In this document: positions 1-9,735 of the stretch, one piece after another
How positions within the stretch are numbered: the first letter of the stretch is position 1
Layout of the letters: every line of letters begins with the position of its first letter
Assembly: GCA_020536535.1 (NCBI GenBank)
Contig: JAHLWZ010001026.1
Location: forward strand, 1,629-28,036
Reading direction: 5' to 3'
Length of the DNA stretch: 26,408 nt
Origin: Pelomyxa schiedti
Lineage: Eukaryota; Evosea; Pelobiontida; Pelomyxidae
The notes under the pieces: model-generated
The model's database searches: none
What the model saw: only the letters and a program-made list of their open reading frames with translations
Told to the model about the DNA's origin: nothing
Translations under genes and position numbers: made by a program

Positions 1-569
1 AGTACTAGTGCCGGAGTATGTTGAAGTGTTTCTCTCCAAGTGGCAGCCCACCGCTTTACACCAACGTGATGCACTCCACATAATCTCATCCATAGTTCCT
101 ACAATGGACTTAATAACCAACCAAGTAATAGTACGAGGAAATTTAAAAAAAAAAAAAAAGGCACCAGGACCAGGATGTACTCTGTGTCTATTATTACAAA
201 AAAAAAAACAAAAAAAAAAGGGAGCGGGGTAAAAAAAAGATATTGGGGCGTCCTGGGAATGACACAACAACTACGACTGACCTCTTTGCAGGAAACGGCG
301 TGCCAGTGGCGGCACACCATCCCAGCCCCGCACAAGTCCCTCAACGACAGGTCCCCAAAAACAACAACAAGCACATCAACCGGCAGACTGCCGTACCCCG
401 TGGTGGTGGTGCCAATGGTGCCAATAATTGTGGTAGGAGTGGCCACCACGACCTCCTCGGGGGTAGGAGAGGTGGCTGAGGTGGTGGTGGATGAAGAATT
501 ATGGGTTTCAACAACCCCGCTGTCGATGGTGTCCGAGGGAGGCAATGAGCCGTCGTCCGTCATCGTCAA
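1..569 (-). CDS. F-box protein, 3' part cut by window edge
   Basis: Exons on the minus strand are 569-282 and 98-1 (continuing past the window). The 183-nt intron has a GTCAGT donor and a TTGTAG acceptor and keeps phase 0. The first ~50 residues are Ser/Thr/Val-rich and disordered. An F-box follows at about residues 60-95, with LPVDVLVVVFGDLSLRDLC and then VCRHWHAVSCKE across the splice into ELWMRLCGVH and later TWRETLQ. The pattern of Leu-Pro, VCR-x-W and W-x-x-L-C is typical of F-box proteins, which bind Skp1 and present substrates to an SCF ubiquitin ligase. The substrate-binding part lies outside the window, so the target is unknown. The ATG at 569 is the first in frame after the divergent neighbour's upstream region; only about 57 nt separate it from that gene's first possible ATG. 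Confidence 0.8.
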
Positions 570-626
570 ACGACGTTACTCGAAAGTTGGTTCTTTGAAA
601 AGCCGAAACTGTGTTCTGTTCACTGA

Positions 627-2050
627 ATGCAGAGCCCTGTCGAACAGGTGTTGCATTGGGAATCAGGAGTAACCGTTATCGCGGACTATCGGAATCTCAA
701 CCCAGAGAGGGCTAGAGGACCCATTCACGTAACAGTTCCTCGAAGCGATCTGATGGGAGACGACGGCGAATCGTCCGAGGGTGTTGGTAGCAAGAGAAAG
801 CGGTTGCGAGGTGACAGCACACAGGGCGATGCGTCCCATAATCTCCAGGCTCCTCCAACTGACGAACTCAATTTCGCTGATCAGCTGACCTCGGGTAGGG
901 AGCGCATAGAGATTAATAATTAATGAATTGCTTCCCCTTAGGGCTCTAACAAACACAAATTCAAGAAAACTGTCTGGATGGAACTGGATTTGATGGTGAC
1001 GAGAATAACGATTGCGATGAACAGGAGCCGGTTGTGCACCATGGCAGATTCTCGGTGTGTTGACATTTGTACTTTGTATTTGCATTGCAATGCAAATTGT
1101 GGTACAAAACCTACTCTGGATTTTCATTCCGTCGACAGATATTTCCGTATTGGGCCGATTCGCCGTCGGAACAGCTGAGGAAACCCATATTGTGAGTGGT
1201 GTGTTTGGCTGTTGTGATCGAGGTCACTATGAGGGAATTTTAATATCATTGGTGTACTAGGGGTGTGGAACAGGCCACGGATATTCCTAGTTGTGATTTA
1301 GCATCAGCTCTCTCTGGGGAAGAACCACCGGAGGCTCCACCACCTGAGTGCACTGTCGCAGAGCCACAAGTGATTCCTCGAAACTCTCCACCACAAATAC
1401 CACAACAAAAACCACCCACGAGAGAAAAGTCACCAAACCCAATCACTATGGAGCCGCGGCAACAATCTCAGCTGACGCAACAATCTACAATAACTCAACT
1501 ACCACCTCCAAAAAAATTACAACCACCAAGTATGATGCCAAAACCCAACAATAACTCCCTCAATCAATCTGGTCCGGCTGCTCCAACTGCTCCCGTATCC
1601 ACAATTTCCGGAATACCAAGACCCGGGTCTGCACACAGGTGCAACTGTGAAGATACAGTGAAGATGCTGCAACTCGTACAAAAACCAAACAAAAAAAAGA
1701 CACCCTAAGTAACAATCGCAAGGAAGTTGCACAACTGAAGCAAGATATGGCCAAACAACAGAAACTCATCTCAGAACTTCAAACCGTAAGTTTGGTCTCC
1801 CAAAGCAGACTCTAATTAGTATTACAGAAACATGATGCAGCCATTGCACGCCTCACAGCGGAGGTTCAGAAGCTCTCACCACAACCAACTACATCCTCCC
1901 GGCCGGCTACATCAACCACAACAGCCGCGGTATTTTTATTCAATCCTTTCTCAACTACTATTACATTTATATGTACAATCCACTATGAATAATCATTTGT
2001 AGAAACGAACCACTGCACACCCACCTGTAGCTTCCCGCTCGCATCACTGA
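627..2050 (+). CDS. Hypothetical nuclear-type protein with Pro-rich linker and coiled coil
   Basis: Family not recognised. Proposed exons: 627-894, 966-1054, 1139-1191, 1261-1785, 1828-1929, 2003-2050. All joins keep phase; the first intron ends at 965 after a CTCTAAC branch-like site. The protein has an N-terminal SKRKRLRGD basic patch (possible nuclear signal), an acidic stretch near DGDENNDCDE, a long Pro/Gln/Thr-rich linker, then a charged helix (EVAQLKQDMAKQQKLISEL, continuing as HDAAIARLTAEVQKL) with coiled-coil character and a Ser/Thr-rich tail. The frame does not run through the A8 tract at 1691-1698. Either one base is missing there (about 361 aa), or 1647-1699 is a 53-nt intron (about 343 aa). 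The start may be the ATG at 627 or the in-frame ATG at 753 (MGDDGESSEG). It converges on the UHRF1-like gene, with 60 nt between stop codons. Confidence 0.6.
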
Positions 2051-2110
2051 CACTATTCCAACTGAAAGAAAAGCAATGAACTTCAAATAATTCATTACTG
2101 TTGTGGTTTG

Positions 2111-4758
2111 TTAGGATTTTGGCCTTCTGTGAGGGAAGAAGCAGTACACAATGGCGGCAAAGGTATCAGATGTTTTCGGTGAGTAGGAAATGGGGCCGCG
2201 GCACACAGCACAGAAGTGGGTAGAGGTCTGCACGTTCTTGAGGCAAGTGGCACAGTAAAGATGTCCGCAGGAAAGAACTTGGGCTTTAGAACACACATCA
2301 AGGCATATGCAGCATTTAAACTGTGTCTCAAGTTTCTTTTAACTCCGGTTAGTTGTGAATATAGTTCGGGAAAGCGGGAATTACCTTCATCAGCTCCACT
2401 TCAGTCACTTTTTCATCAAGGCAGCTTTGTATCAGGTCTTTGGCTGTCTGTATTTGAGTGCTGGAGTCTTCCGCTATGAGTGGTTCGAGTGACTTGTAGG
2501 GCGAAACCCAAGCACTTACGGTCTTCTTAGGGGCAGCGGCACTGCTGGGCTTGGTAGATGATGTTTTTGTTTTGTCCGTGGTACTAGACTTCCTACTACG
2601 CTTTGCACTTGGCTCTGTGGACTCCCTCTTCTTTCCTCTTTTTGCTGGAACCTTGGGCTCCTCTTCCTCTTCCTCGTCCTCGTCTTCATCATCATCTTCT
2701 TCCCCACTACTGTTACTGGAGTCACTGCTGGACTTCTTCTTCTTTGATTTGGACTTTGACTTGGCCTTTGACTTTGATTTCTTTGTTGATGACTTTTTTG
2801 TGGATGTCGTTTTGCTCTTAGATTTTGTGGGGGTGGATTCTGTTGGTTCCCAATCCTCTTGTTCCCACGGTGCGGGTTCTGGATCGTCACGGCGAAGAAG
2901 GTATCTCCAAACAATGAATCCAGACTGCCCTTTTTCTAAGGAAAAATCAGAATAGGAAAGTATCAATGCAAACCAACCTGGCCAGAAGTCAACCACTTTA
3001 TAGATGCCATCATATCTGTAGCCTTCTCTTGGGGCATATTGACCATGATCAGTCCGAGCCAGTTTCGCTGATCTCACTACACGAACTGGTTTCCCTTCAC
3101 GCCACTTACCTAGGCATGCCTCACAAGCTTTTTTTTCTGTGCAAGTTTTGCACTTCCAATGAGCGGGGCAGTTCTTGGCCAAGCCCATATTTGCCTTCGT
3201 TAACTTCTGGTCAAATGTCTGTTCTGAAGTACGTTTGTTCCCTGTCTTCAAGTCTCGGCCGCCACTTCCTGTGTAGAAAATTTCGTTTCCAAGATCTTTG
3301 TCCTCCGGATAACCACCCCCAACTACTATGGATTGACACCCCCGCTCAGACCCGTGTATTCCAGCAATTAGAGGCCTGTAACGAAAAATCAATATTCATT
3401 GAATATTGTGTGATGAGGAAGAACCTGTGAATTCCAGCTTCACTGAGTTGTTTGTGGTATGTGCAACTGAAGCCTACATGATACCCAGGGATAGCCCCGT
3501 AGTGGTCCACAGGGACTGGTGGCTCCGCACTCCTCCCGGAACATGACACTCCACCACCCCACTTCTTCTTGCACAGGTTAGCTTTGCTCATCTTCCCTCC
3601 CTTTGTGTCTGCGGCGGTGAAGGCCTTCTTGGTAACCTTGGGATCATTGAAGCAATCAGGGCAGTACCAATCTCCATCAGGAATTGCGGCAAGAGGTGGC
3701 TTGAGACAGTATATGTGGAACCCTTCATCACATTCATCACAGAGCAGTGTTTTATCAGGGTCCTTAGGGTCACGGCACACCCGGCACAGTGTATCCTTGT
3801 ATTCTTTTTAAATGTAGGATTGGCGTTAGGTTCCGGGTGATACAGCTATTGGCTTAGTACTTAAATTGCTACCATAATTTCAACTTAACGATTCATAAAA
3901 ATATTAGTATTTAAAAGTGCGGGGGCGGCGGTGGGGCCACAAGCACATACTCTCCTCTAGTTCCTTGTCCTCAGCCTCCTCGACTGCTTTCCTCGTATCG
4001 TCGTCCATCTCCTCGGTCTCGTCCTCGATGTCGTAGCTGGGCTTCCCCTTCCCCTTGCCCTTCCCTTTCCCTTTCCCCGTGGCGGCATCGTCAGTGTTCA
4101 TCTTGCTCTTGCTGCTACTGCTACTGCTGCTTCCTTTGCTTTTTGTTTTGGATTTCGATGTCGACGGGGTGGTCTCTTCTGCTCCCGCCATCTCCTCCTC
4201 CTTTTCCTTTTTTGCGCCACCTGCACTAGCAGCAGCTGCTGCCGATGACGTCACGGCCGTGGCCGCCGTAGAGTCCATGTCCGTCGTCGTAGTCGTAGTC
4301 GTCGCCGCGGGCGCCTCCGCCTTGCCACTACTACTACTACTACTACTACTACTAGCCGCCGTTGTTGTCGTTGTTGTCGACGATGTTGTTGATTCGCCTG
4401 CGCTGTCGCCCTCCGTGGCCTTTGGTGGTGTGGATGTGGCTGCTGCTGCTGTTGTTGTTGAGGATGATGGTGATGGTGATGGTGTGGCCCCGTCTGGTGT
4501 TGTTGGATCTGGGCCTCCGGCTTGCAGCTGGGGCTTGTTCTTTGGCATGATGAGGACGGTGCAGTTGTCCTGGAGGTTGCAGTTGTAGACCTTGGCGGCG
4601 TCGTCGGACAGGACGCGGCCGCGGTAGAGCATGCGGAAGGAGGCGGCGTCGGCGCCGGACACGCGGGCGAGGGACGCCCTGAGGTCGCCGATGGTGTCGC
4701 TCAGGCTCACGTCCACCGGCCACTCTTGGCTGCCGAGCCTACCTTTCACCACGACCAT
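2111..4758 (-). CDS. UHRF1-like protein: Ubl, PHD finger, SRA (YDG) domain, RING
   Basis: Exons (minus): 4758-3951, 3803-3425, 3375-2978, 2935-2385, 2320-2111; 781 aa, all phases consistent. Order: ubiquitin-like domain (residues ~1-72, [13 protein letters not shown]...VLIMPKNKP); a long Ser/Thr/Ala and (GK)n low-complexity region; PHD finger (C4HC3, LCRVC...[14 protein letters not shown]...WYCPDC); SRA/YDG domain with the base-flipping pocket motif [10 protein letters not shown], the finger [13 protein letters not shown] and [10 protein letters not shown]; a Lys/Ser then acidic linker; and a C3HC4 RING ([21 protein letters not shown]). UHRF1 reads hemimethylated CpG and histone H3 and ubiquitinates H3 to recruit DNMT1. 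No tandem Tudor domain is visible between Ubl and PHD. The 42-nt intron 2977-2936 is in frame and could be misread as coding; removing it restores WPEKGQSGF. The SRA carries an unusual Cys-rich insert. Confidence 0.93.
4327..4353. repeat. (ACT)9 microsatellite inside coding exon
   Basis: Nine perfect ACT units on the plus strand read as nine AGT serine codons in the disordered linker of the UHRF1-like protein on the minus strand. The same exon has a second reiterated stretch near 4047-4077, where (CCCTTT/CCCTTC) repeats encode alternating Gly-Lys. Such tracts are prone to length change between strains but sit outside the folded domains. Confidence 0.9.
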
Positions 4759-4934
4759 CCTGTTGTTGTAGTTCTTTCGAATCTGTTATCTGTAACCCAC
4801 ACGACTTCGCCAGGAGACTGAGAACGATTGGGGGATTGAGAGTTAAGAAATCAACTTTTGGAAAGGTTACCATGTGGGAGTTTGAAGAGGAGTGTGGTGT
4901 GGTGATTGGCTTGTTTAGGTGCTTTTTTTTTTTT

Positions 4935-5959
4935 TTAGGTATTGTCATTTCCAATGAACCTGTTGCCTTGGGACTCCTTTCCAACGTATTTCTTGTTTTA
5001 TGGTGAGTTCTTCTTGAGGATAGGAAGGAAGAAGGAAACATACGTAAGATTGGCGAGTGTATACTGAGTTGTAGGCCTTGCCGGCTTCCACCGGTGGAGG
5101 AAGTGGACTGTAGGTCGATACTGGTGCCGATACCGGTTTCTGTTTACCGGGAAAAAAGAGATTATAAAACAAGTCTGTGAATTACAGAAGGAGAAAGGGC
5201 GGTACCGTTGATGCAACCGGCTTGTTTATTTTACAAAATTCACCTCGCTTTCTACTTTCTGCTCTCTCAGCGGGTGTTACTGGGATTGAATCGAGAATCA
5301 TGAGTGAGGGCAAGCGATAAATTACACGCATTCTTAGAAAAGGAGTAAGTAAATATAAAGTCTCATTCAGGTACCGGTAAAAACTGTAGTCTTTCTCATC
5401 TCCAAAGAAAGGACACGCCGGATTGTTAACAAGGCCCAGGTTTGTTAAATTGGGTAACCGGGTGCTTACAATATCAAGGAATTCTTCCAGGTCGTTGACC
5501 TGTTTTGCAGGTTGAAAGGTAGTATGTATGATGATGGTAGTGGTGTACTATACGTTGTTTTTATTCAGGGAAAGAAGTTTCAAAGTTGGGCAATTTGGAA
5601 GATGTGAAACGTCGCTGATAGTGTTACCATCCAGAGTCAACTCCTTAAGTGAGGTGAAATGTTGCAATCCCTGTGTGGATCTAATACTTACCATTAAAAA
5701 CAATACATACAGTAACAACTCAAAAACCAAAACAAGGAAGCAAATCAGGCATGTACACCCATAAGTGCGCATACACGAGTGAGTTTGAGCTCAAGTCGAG
5801 CTCGTGCACGCGCGACCCCATCGCAACCAACGGGGCGGGAATCTCAACGAGATCTCGTCCCCCTGCCACGACAACACCGGGCCGAACGACAACAAACTCG
5901 ACGGCCGTCCCATCATCGCCCTCCGCGGGCGCCTCGCTACTCGTGGTTGTAGTGCTCAT
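4935..5959 (-). CDS. LRMDA-like leucine-rich-repeat protein
   Basis: Exons (minus): 5959-5759, 5670-5554, 5499-5375, 5332-5206, 5139-5044, 4991-4935; about 240 aa. Leucine-rich repeats run from VHELDLSSNSL through FTSLKELTLDGNTISDV and TLKLLSLNKNN to LPNLTNLGLVNNPACP. A cap of the LRMDA/C10orf11 type follows (DEKDYSFYRMRVIYRLPSL, then LDSIPVTPAERAE). The C-terminal SYKYVGKESQGNRFIGNDNT also resembles that family. Vertebrate LRMDA is needed for melanosome maturation and has been linked to Rab32/38 and endosomal recycling. Here the role is unknown, but an endolysosomal adaptor is a reasonable inference. The first donor is uncertain: GT at 5758 (used) or 5776, which would shorten the first repeat by six residues. 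Two 31-nt potential introns were rejected in favour of 66- and 52-nt ones. Divergent from calmodulin, with 199 nt between start codons. Confidence 0.8.
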
Positions 5960-6158
5960 TCGAGAATGGATGTCTGACTAGTTGCAGACCAAGGTGGCGG
6001 GACCCTCACGGTGGCGCTGTGATGTTCTTGTGTTTTGATTTTGATCCTTCAAATGCCGATTCCTTGCAGTGATCAAACCAAAGGAAAAAAGACGGAACGA
6101 GTTGGCTATGAACGACTTGTTGGGAAAAATGGGGTCGCTGCGGGCGTCGACAACGAGG

Positions 6159-6942
6159 ATGGTTGTTTGTTGTTATGGGACATTCGTTTGATTGGTCTGT
6201 GGGTTGCTTATTTTTTTGTTTTTTGTTGTTGACCGTTCTTATTAAGTTTAGAATAACTGTAATACAGGAGGATCTGACGCCAGAACAAATCGAGGAATTC
6301 CGGGAGGCATTCTCAATGTTTGACCCTGATGGAAGCGGGACAATCACAGTCACTGAAGTTGCTGGCGTGCTGAGGTCGTTGGGTGTGTTAAATGCTTATT
6401 ATACTGATGCACAATGCTAACTTGAACAGGTTTACATCCTTCGGAATCTGAACTTCAAGCACTGATCAGGACAGTCGATACAGGTATTTATACTTGAATT
6501 GAAAAAAATAACACTAAAATCAAAGTCGTAACTGAATCTCAGTAAACACAAGATGGAAGTGGGACGATTGAATTTCCTGAGTTCTGCATGATGATGTCTA
6601 AGAAAATTGTTGAAGAAGATAACCCAGAGGAACTCAGAGCCGCCTTCAGGGTACTAAAAACAAAACAATATAAAAGTAAATAGGCACTATGTAATAAAAT
6701 GTTAATGTAACGAAAGGAAGTGTTTGATAAAAACGGAGATGGAGAAATAGACATGGAAGAACTCCGCCGGGTTTGTTTTTTCCTCTGTAACAACCATCTT
6801 CTAAATCTTTCACAAGGTCCTTCCCACACTAGGAGAGACTCTCACTGATGATCAAATCGTGCAAATGATAAAGGAGGTCGATGTCGATGGTGATGGCAAG
6901 ATAAGCTTTGATGAATTTGTGCAGATCATGACAATTCACTAA
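6159..6942 (+). CDS. Calmodulin or calmodulin-like protein, four EF-hands
   Basis: Exons: 6159-6161, 6268-6382, 6430-6483, 6553-6650, 6717-6770, 6817-6942, giving exactly 149 codons, the classic calmodulin length. The first exon holds only the ATG, followed by a 106-nt intron; protein begins [16 protein letters not shown]. All four loops keep the 12-residue calcium ligands: [36 protein letters not shown] and [12 protein letters not shown]. It should be a cytosolic calcium sensor binding amphipathic target helices. The central linker and C-terminus (IMTIH) differ from textbook calmodulin, so this may be a divergent paralogue rather than the main calmodulin. In-frame ATGs at 6108 and 6129 would add an N-terminal extension without family support. 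Confidence 0.93.
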
Positions 6943-7107
6943 ATACCAAAATACATTAATGCCAATAATAACAACCTTATGGGAGCCTGTTAGTATTTGC
7001 ACTCCCAACTTGGCCAAGTTTGTGGACCTCTCCAACTTGTTAGTTTTCTACAACGAAACATAACATATTTTAGATAACACAACATTGTTTTATCTAAAAT
7101 TGAAAAG

Positions 7108-8259
7108 ATGTCTGTGGAGAAGAGCTGCACCTGGGGAGACTCACGTTCGACACTCCCACAACCACAAAACGTGGCATGGGCGCGAGACCAAATCGTTGCC
7201 TTGTGCACTGGAGTACTTGTTGGGCGGTGCGCGTCGCAGTCGCCGCTGCGGGTGCTGCCCCACCACGTTCTCTTCCACGACATCGGCCGGAACTGGGTTA
7301 TGGGTGTTGCCAGGACGGCCATCGTCAGTGTCGTCCGCGCCGAGGAACCCAACAGCGGCTGGACGTCGTTGTGGTGGTTTGTGAGTGTGTCGCACACACT
7401 GGGTGTTGTTGGAATCCAGGTTGAGGACCCTGGCCTTGGATGTGACCCCAGAAGCGTGTGTGGGTGGGTTGACAGCACTCACATCGTCGTTGCTGGGTGG
7501 TCGTCACACAGAATCATCATTATTGAACTGGCCCCCCGCGGAAAGTTGCTGGCTGAGGTCGAGTTTGCGTCTGCTGAAAGTGATGGGTCCATTGATGGCT
7601 TTAAGAGCAACGCGAGGTGGCAGTTGGTGCACTGCAACAGTTCGGGGAGGATTGTGATGTGGCCAAGGCCACTCCCTGCAACATCACCGGGTGAATCGGT
7701 CAAGTCAATCTCCTTGAAGAGGGGTGAAAAGCTCGGCTGGATTGATGTAACGGATGGGAACACGGCAGTTGTGTCAGTGGTGAAGGGGCGTGAGAATGTG
7801 TTGTGGTTTGTCGACTTGGAGAAAACTCACCAGAAGGGTGTATTTGTCATCAATCAGGAGTTCCACCTTCCTGCTAAGTGCACTGGCATTTATTGGTCTG
7901 CAGAGCATGGTTTCATTGTTTCCATCAAGAACAGTGGGAAGGGTTCTGGGTTTATGATCCTGGCCACACGCCAAGTGCTGCAGGAGTGCACTGGGACCCC
8001 TGTCAAGGTTGATGACAGCCACTTTCACGGGGAATCTTACCACCCAATTCAAGTGTTTTCGCTGACTGACTGTGAGTCTTCCTGCTGTGAGTTCGACACA
8101 GCCAGTTGCATTGCTGTTGCTGTGTCCAATGGCTTCGTTGTTCGACACATAGAGGAACACTATGAACTAGCTGATGCAGTGTCTGGCCGTTTATTATGGT
8201 CTCAACCTTTGCCCCCATTAATAGCAACCTCAATCCCCATGACATTCAGCTCATTCTGA
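7108..8259 (+). CDS. Hypothetical protein, copy 1 of a tandem intronless paralogue pair
   Basis: A single uninterrupted frame of 383 aa, in contrast to the intron-rich neighbours. Family not recognised. It aligns end to end with the next gene: shared blocks are WARDQ-x-VALC...GRCAS-x-SP near residue 25, a WWF-VSHTLGVVGI block near residue 95, GNTA-VSV-KG near 217, then VLWFVDLEKTHQ, KCTGIYW, and ELADAVSGRLLW near the C-terminus. Regularly spaced Trp and short beta-like segments (WQLVHCNSSGRIVMW, GWIDVTDGNTAVVSVV) suggest an all-beta, perhaps propeller-like fold; that is inference. No signal peptide or membrane segment is visible. It has no known catalytic motif. Confidence 0.85.
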   Translation: MSVEKSCTWGDSRSTLPQPQNVAWARDQIVALCTGVLVGRCASQSPLRVLPHHVLFHDIGRNWVMGVARTAIVSVVRAEEPNSGWTSLWWFVSVSHTLGVVGIQVEDPGLGCDPRSVCGWVDSTHIVVAGWSSHRIIIIELAPRGKLLAEVEFASAESDGSIDGFKSNARWQLVHCNSSGRIVMWPRPLPATSPGESVKSISLKRGEKLGWIDVTDGNTAVVSVVKGRENVLWFVDLEKTHQKGVFVINQEFHLPAKCTGIYWSAEHGFIVSIKNSGKGSGFMILATRQVLQECTGTPVKVDDSHFHGESYHPIQVFSLTDCESSCCEFDTASCIAVAVSNGFVVRHIEEHYELADAVSGRLLWSQPLPPLIATSIPMTFSSF

Positions 8260-8331
8260 ATCTCCTCAATGAAGATTTGTGTGATCATAGTCGTGGTACC
8301 AGAAAAGAAGGACTTCTCGGAATAATTACTG

Positions 8332-9525
8332 ATGGAAGGAGGTGCCGAAGGTGACGTCGTCGATCTTGGGGAGTCAAGTGCCAACGTCGATCCCTGGCAC
8401 TTGTTGCTCCCTGCTCCTGATCACGTCGAATGGGCACGTGACCAATTTGTTGCCTTGTGCTGCGCCGGCATTGTGGGACGGTGTGCCTCGCGGTCGCCGG
8501 TGGGGTTGGTACCGCCCCACGTGTTGTGCCATGAAATAGGGCGGAAGTGGATCATGGGAGCGCGTGGGAGGGCCTTGGTGGGCTCCGATTACTATTCCCA
8601 CGAGAAGAAGCGACTGTGGTGGTTCATTTGCGTGTCGCACACCCTGGGTGTTGTTGGAATCGAGTACGAGACTTTTACCAACTGCCATGACTGGAGATTG
8701 GTTTCTGTGGTTGACCAGGGGCACATGGTCATTGGCGGGACACAACATTTGGGATTGTGTGTGATGGTGGCGATGCCAACGCGGAGAGTGGTCGCCCGCA
8801 TGCGCAAAATCTCGTACTACGAAAATAGGGGTGTTGGAAATGAATTGTGGCAGTTGGTGTACACAAGGAATGCGATTGCAATGTGGCAGAAACCTCTGCT
8901 GGCAATAACTGGAAATCCAGTTAGGGAAGTGTCACTGGCAGAGGGCGAAACCCTGGAGTGGATCGACACATTGTATGGCAATACCGCGGCAGTATCAGTG
9001 TTGAAGGGAGGCAAGCACGTGCTGTGGTTTGTTGACATGGAGAAAACTCACCAGCAGGGTTACTTCTTCATCACCAAAGAGTTCCCCGTGGAATCCAAAT
9101 GCACTGGTGTTTATTGGTCTCACAGGGATGGTTTCATTGCCACACTGAAGAGTGCAGCATTAAGACGGTACTGCCTGATGAGCCTGACCACTCATCAAGT
9201 TCTTCGGAGCTGCCCAAAGAATGTTCTTCCAGAAAAAGTCAATGACACACACTTCCTCGAGTTCACTGACGTTGATGAGGGAACCGTCAACGTGTTCTCC
9301 ACAGACGACTGTGGTTCTCCCTGCCGTGTGCTCCACATTGGTTACGGAAGCTTCTTTGGAGTTCCCCGTGGCAGCTGCTTTGCAGTATGCAATGGAATGA
9401 TTGCCTTTAGAAGACGGGGCCGTGTAGAACTCGTTGATGCAGTGACTGGCCGTTCATTGTGGTGTCAGCCTGTTCCTGATGACTGGAGCTCCTGCAGCAG
9501 TTCCCTCACACTGTATGCTTTCTAA
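8332..9525 (+). CDS. Hypothetical protein, copy 2 of the tandem intronless paralogue pair
   Basis: An intronless 397-aa frame starting 72 nt after copy 1 in the same direction, so the pair is a tandem duplication. Shared landmarks are WARDQFVALC, GRCASRSP, RLWWFICVSHTLGVVGIE, LEWIDTLYGNTAAVSVLKG, LWFVDMEKTHQQGYF, KCTGVYW, GFIATL, and ELVDAVTGRSLWCQPVP at the end. N-terminus and loops differ, so both copies look under selection rather than recently copied. Function is unknown. The decayed fragments that follow show that this family has been repeatedly duplicated and broken here. Confidence 0.85.
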   Translation: MEGGAEGDVVDLGESSANVDPWHLLLPAPDHVEWARDQFVALCCAGIVGRCASRSPVGLVPPHVLCHEIGRKWIMGARGRALVGSDYYSHEKKRLWWFICVSHTLGVVGIEYETFTNCHDWRLVSVVDQGHMVIGGTQHLGLCVMVAMPTRRVVARMRKISYYENRGVGNELWQLVYTRNAIAMWQKPLLAITGNPVREVSLAEGETLEWIDTLYGNTAAVSVLKGGKHVLWFVDMEKTHQQGYFFITKEFPVESKCTGVYWSHRDGFIATLKSAALRRYCLMSLTTHQVLRSCPKNVLPEKVNDTHFLEFTDVDEGTVNVFSTDDCGSPCRVLHIGYGSFFGVPRGSCFAVCNGMIAFRRRGRVELVDAVTGRSLWCQPVPDDWSSCSSSLTLYAF

Positions 9526-9628
9526 AACTGTCATCACTGAAAAAAAACAACACCAGTTTCGATTTAGAAGACGTAACACTCCATCAAGTGCACCCTTGCT
9601 GGTACTCAGCTCCCATGTATGTTTGCTG

Positions 9629-9735
9629 TGGTTCTGGGAGGATTGTGATGTGGCCAAGGCCACTCCCTGCAACTGCACCAGGTGAATTGGTGAGGTCTAT
9701 CTCCTGGGTCAATGCAATGCCCGGAAACACGGCCA
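9629..9735 (+). pseudogene. Short relic of the tandem paralogue family
   Basis: About 100 nt closely match the middle of copy 1 (around 7640-7760): the run encoding GRIVMWP-x-PLPAT, then the GE(S/L)V-(K/R)SIS block, ending near GNTA. There is no flanking homologous frame on either side, so this is an isolated fragment. It lies about 100 nt downstream of copy 2. Confidence 0.75.

Noticed and set aside
8-232. Plus-strand frame ending in poly-lysine
   Set aside because: It arises from A-rich runs in the intron of the F-box gene on the other strand.
2660-2710. Possible microsatellite or regulatory repeat
   Set aside because: It is simply the Asp/Glu-rich linker codons of the UHRF1-like protein read on the opposite strand.
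4055-4588. Long plus-strand frame with Leu/Val/Ala runs
   Set aside because: Antisense shadow of the low-complexity Ser/Thr/Ala linker of the UHRF1-like gene; composition comes from trinucleotide repeats.
5013-5043. 31-nt introns in the LRMDA-like gene (also 5175-5205)
   Set aside because: Splicing at these acceptors gives early stops or lies below the 40-nt floor seen elsewhere; 52- and 66-nt alternatives give the expected C-terminus.
6108-6161. Calmodulin start at the upstream in-frame ATG
   Set aside because: It would add residues absent from calmodulins; the ATG at 6159 gives the canonical length and an N-terminus of M-E-D-L-T.
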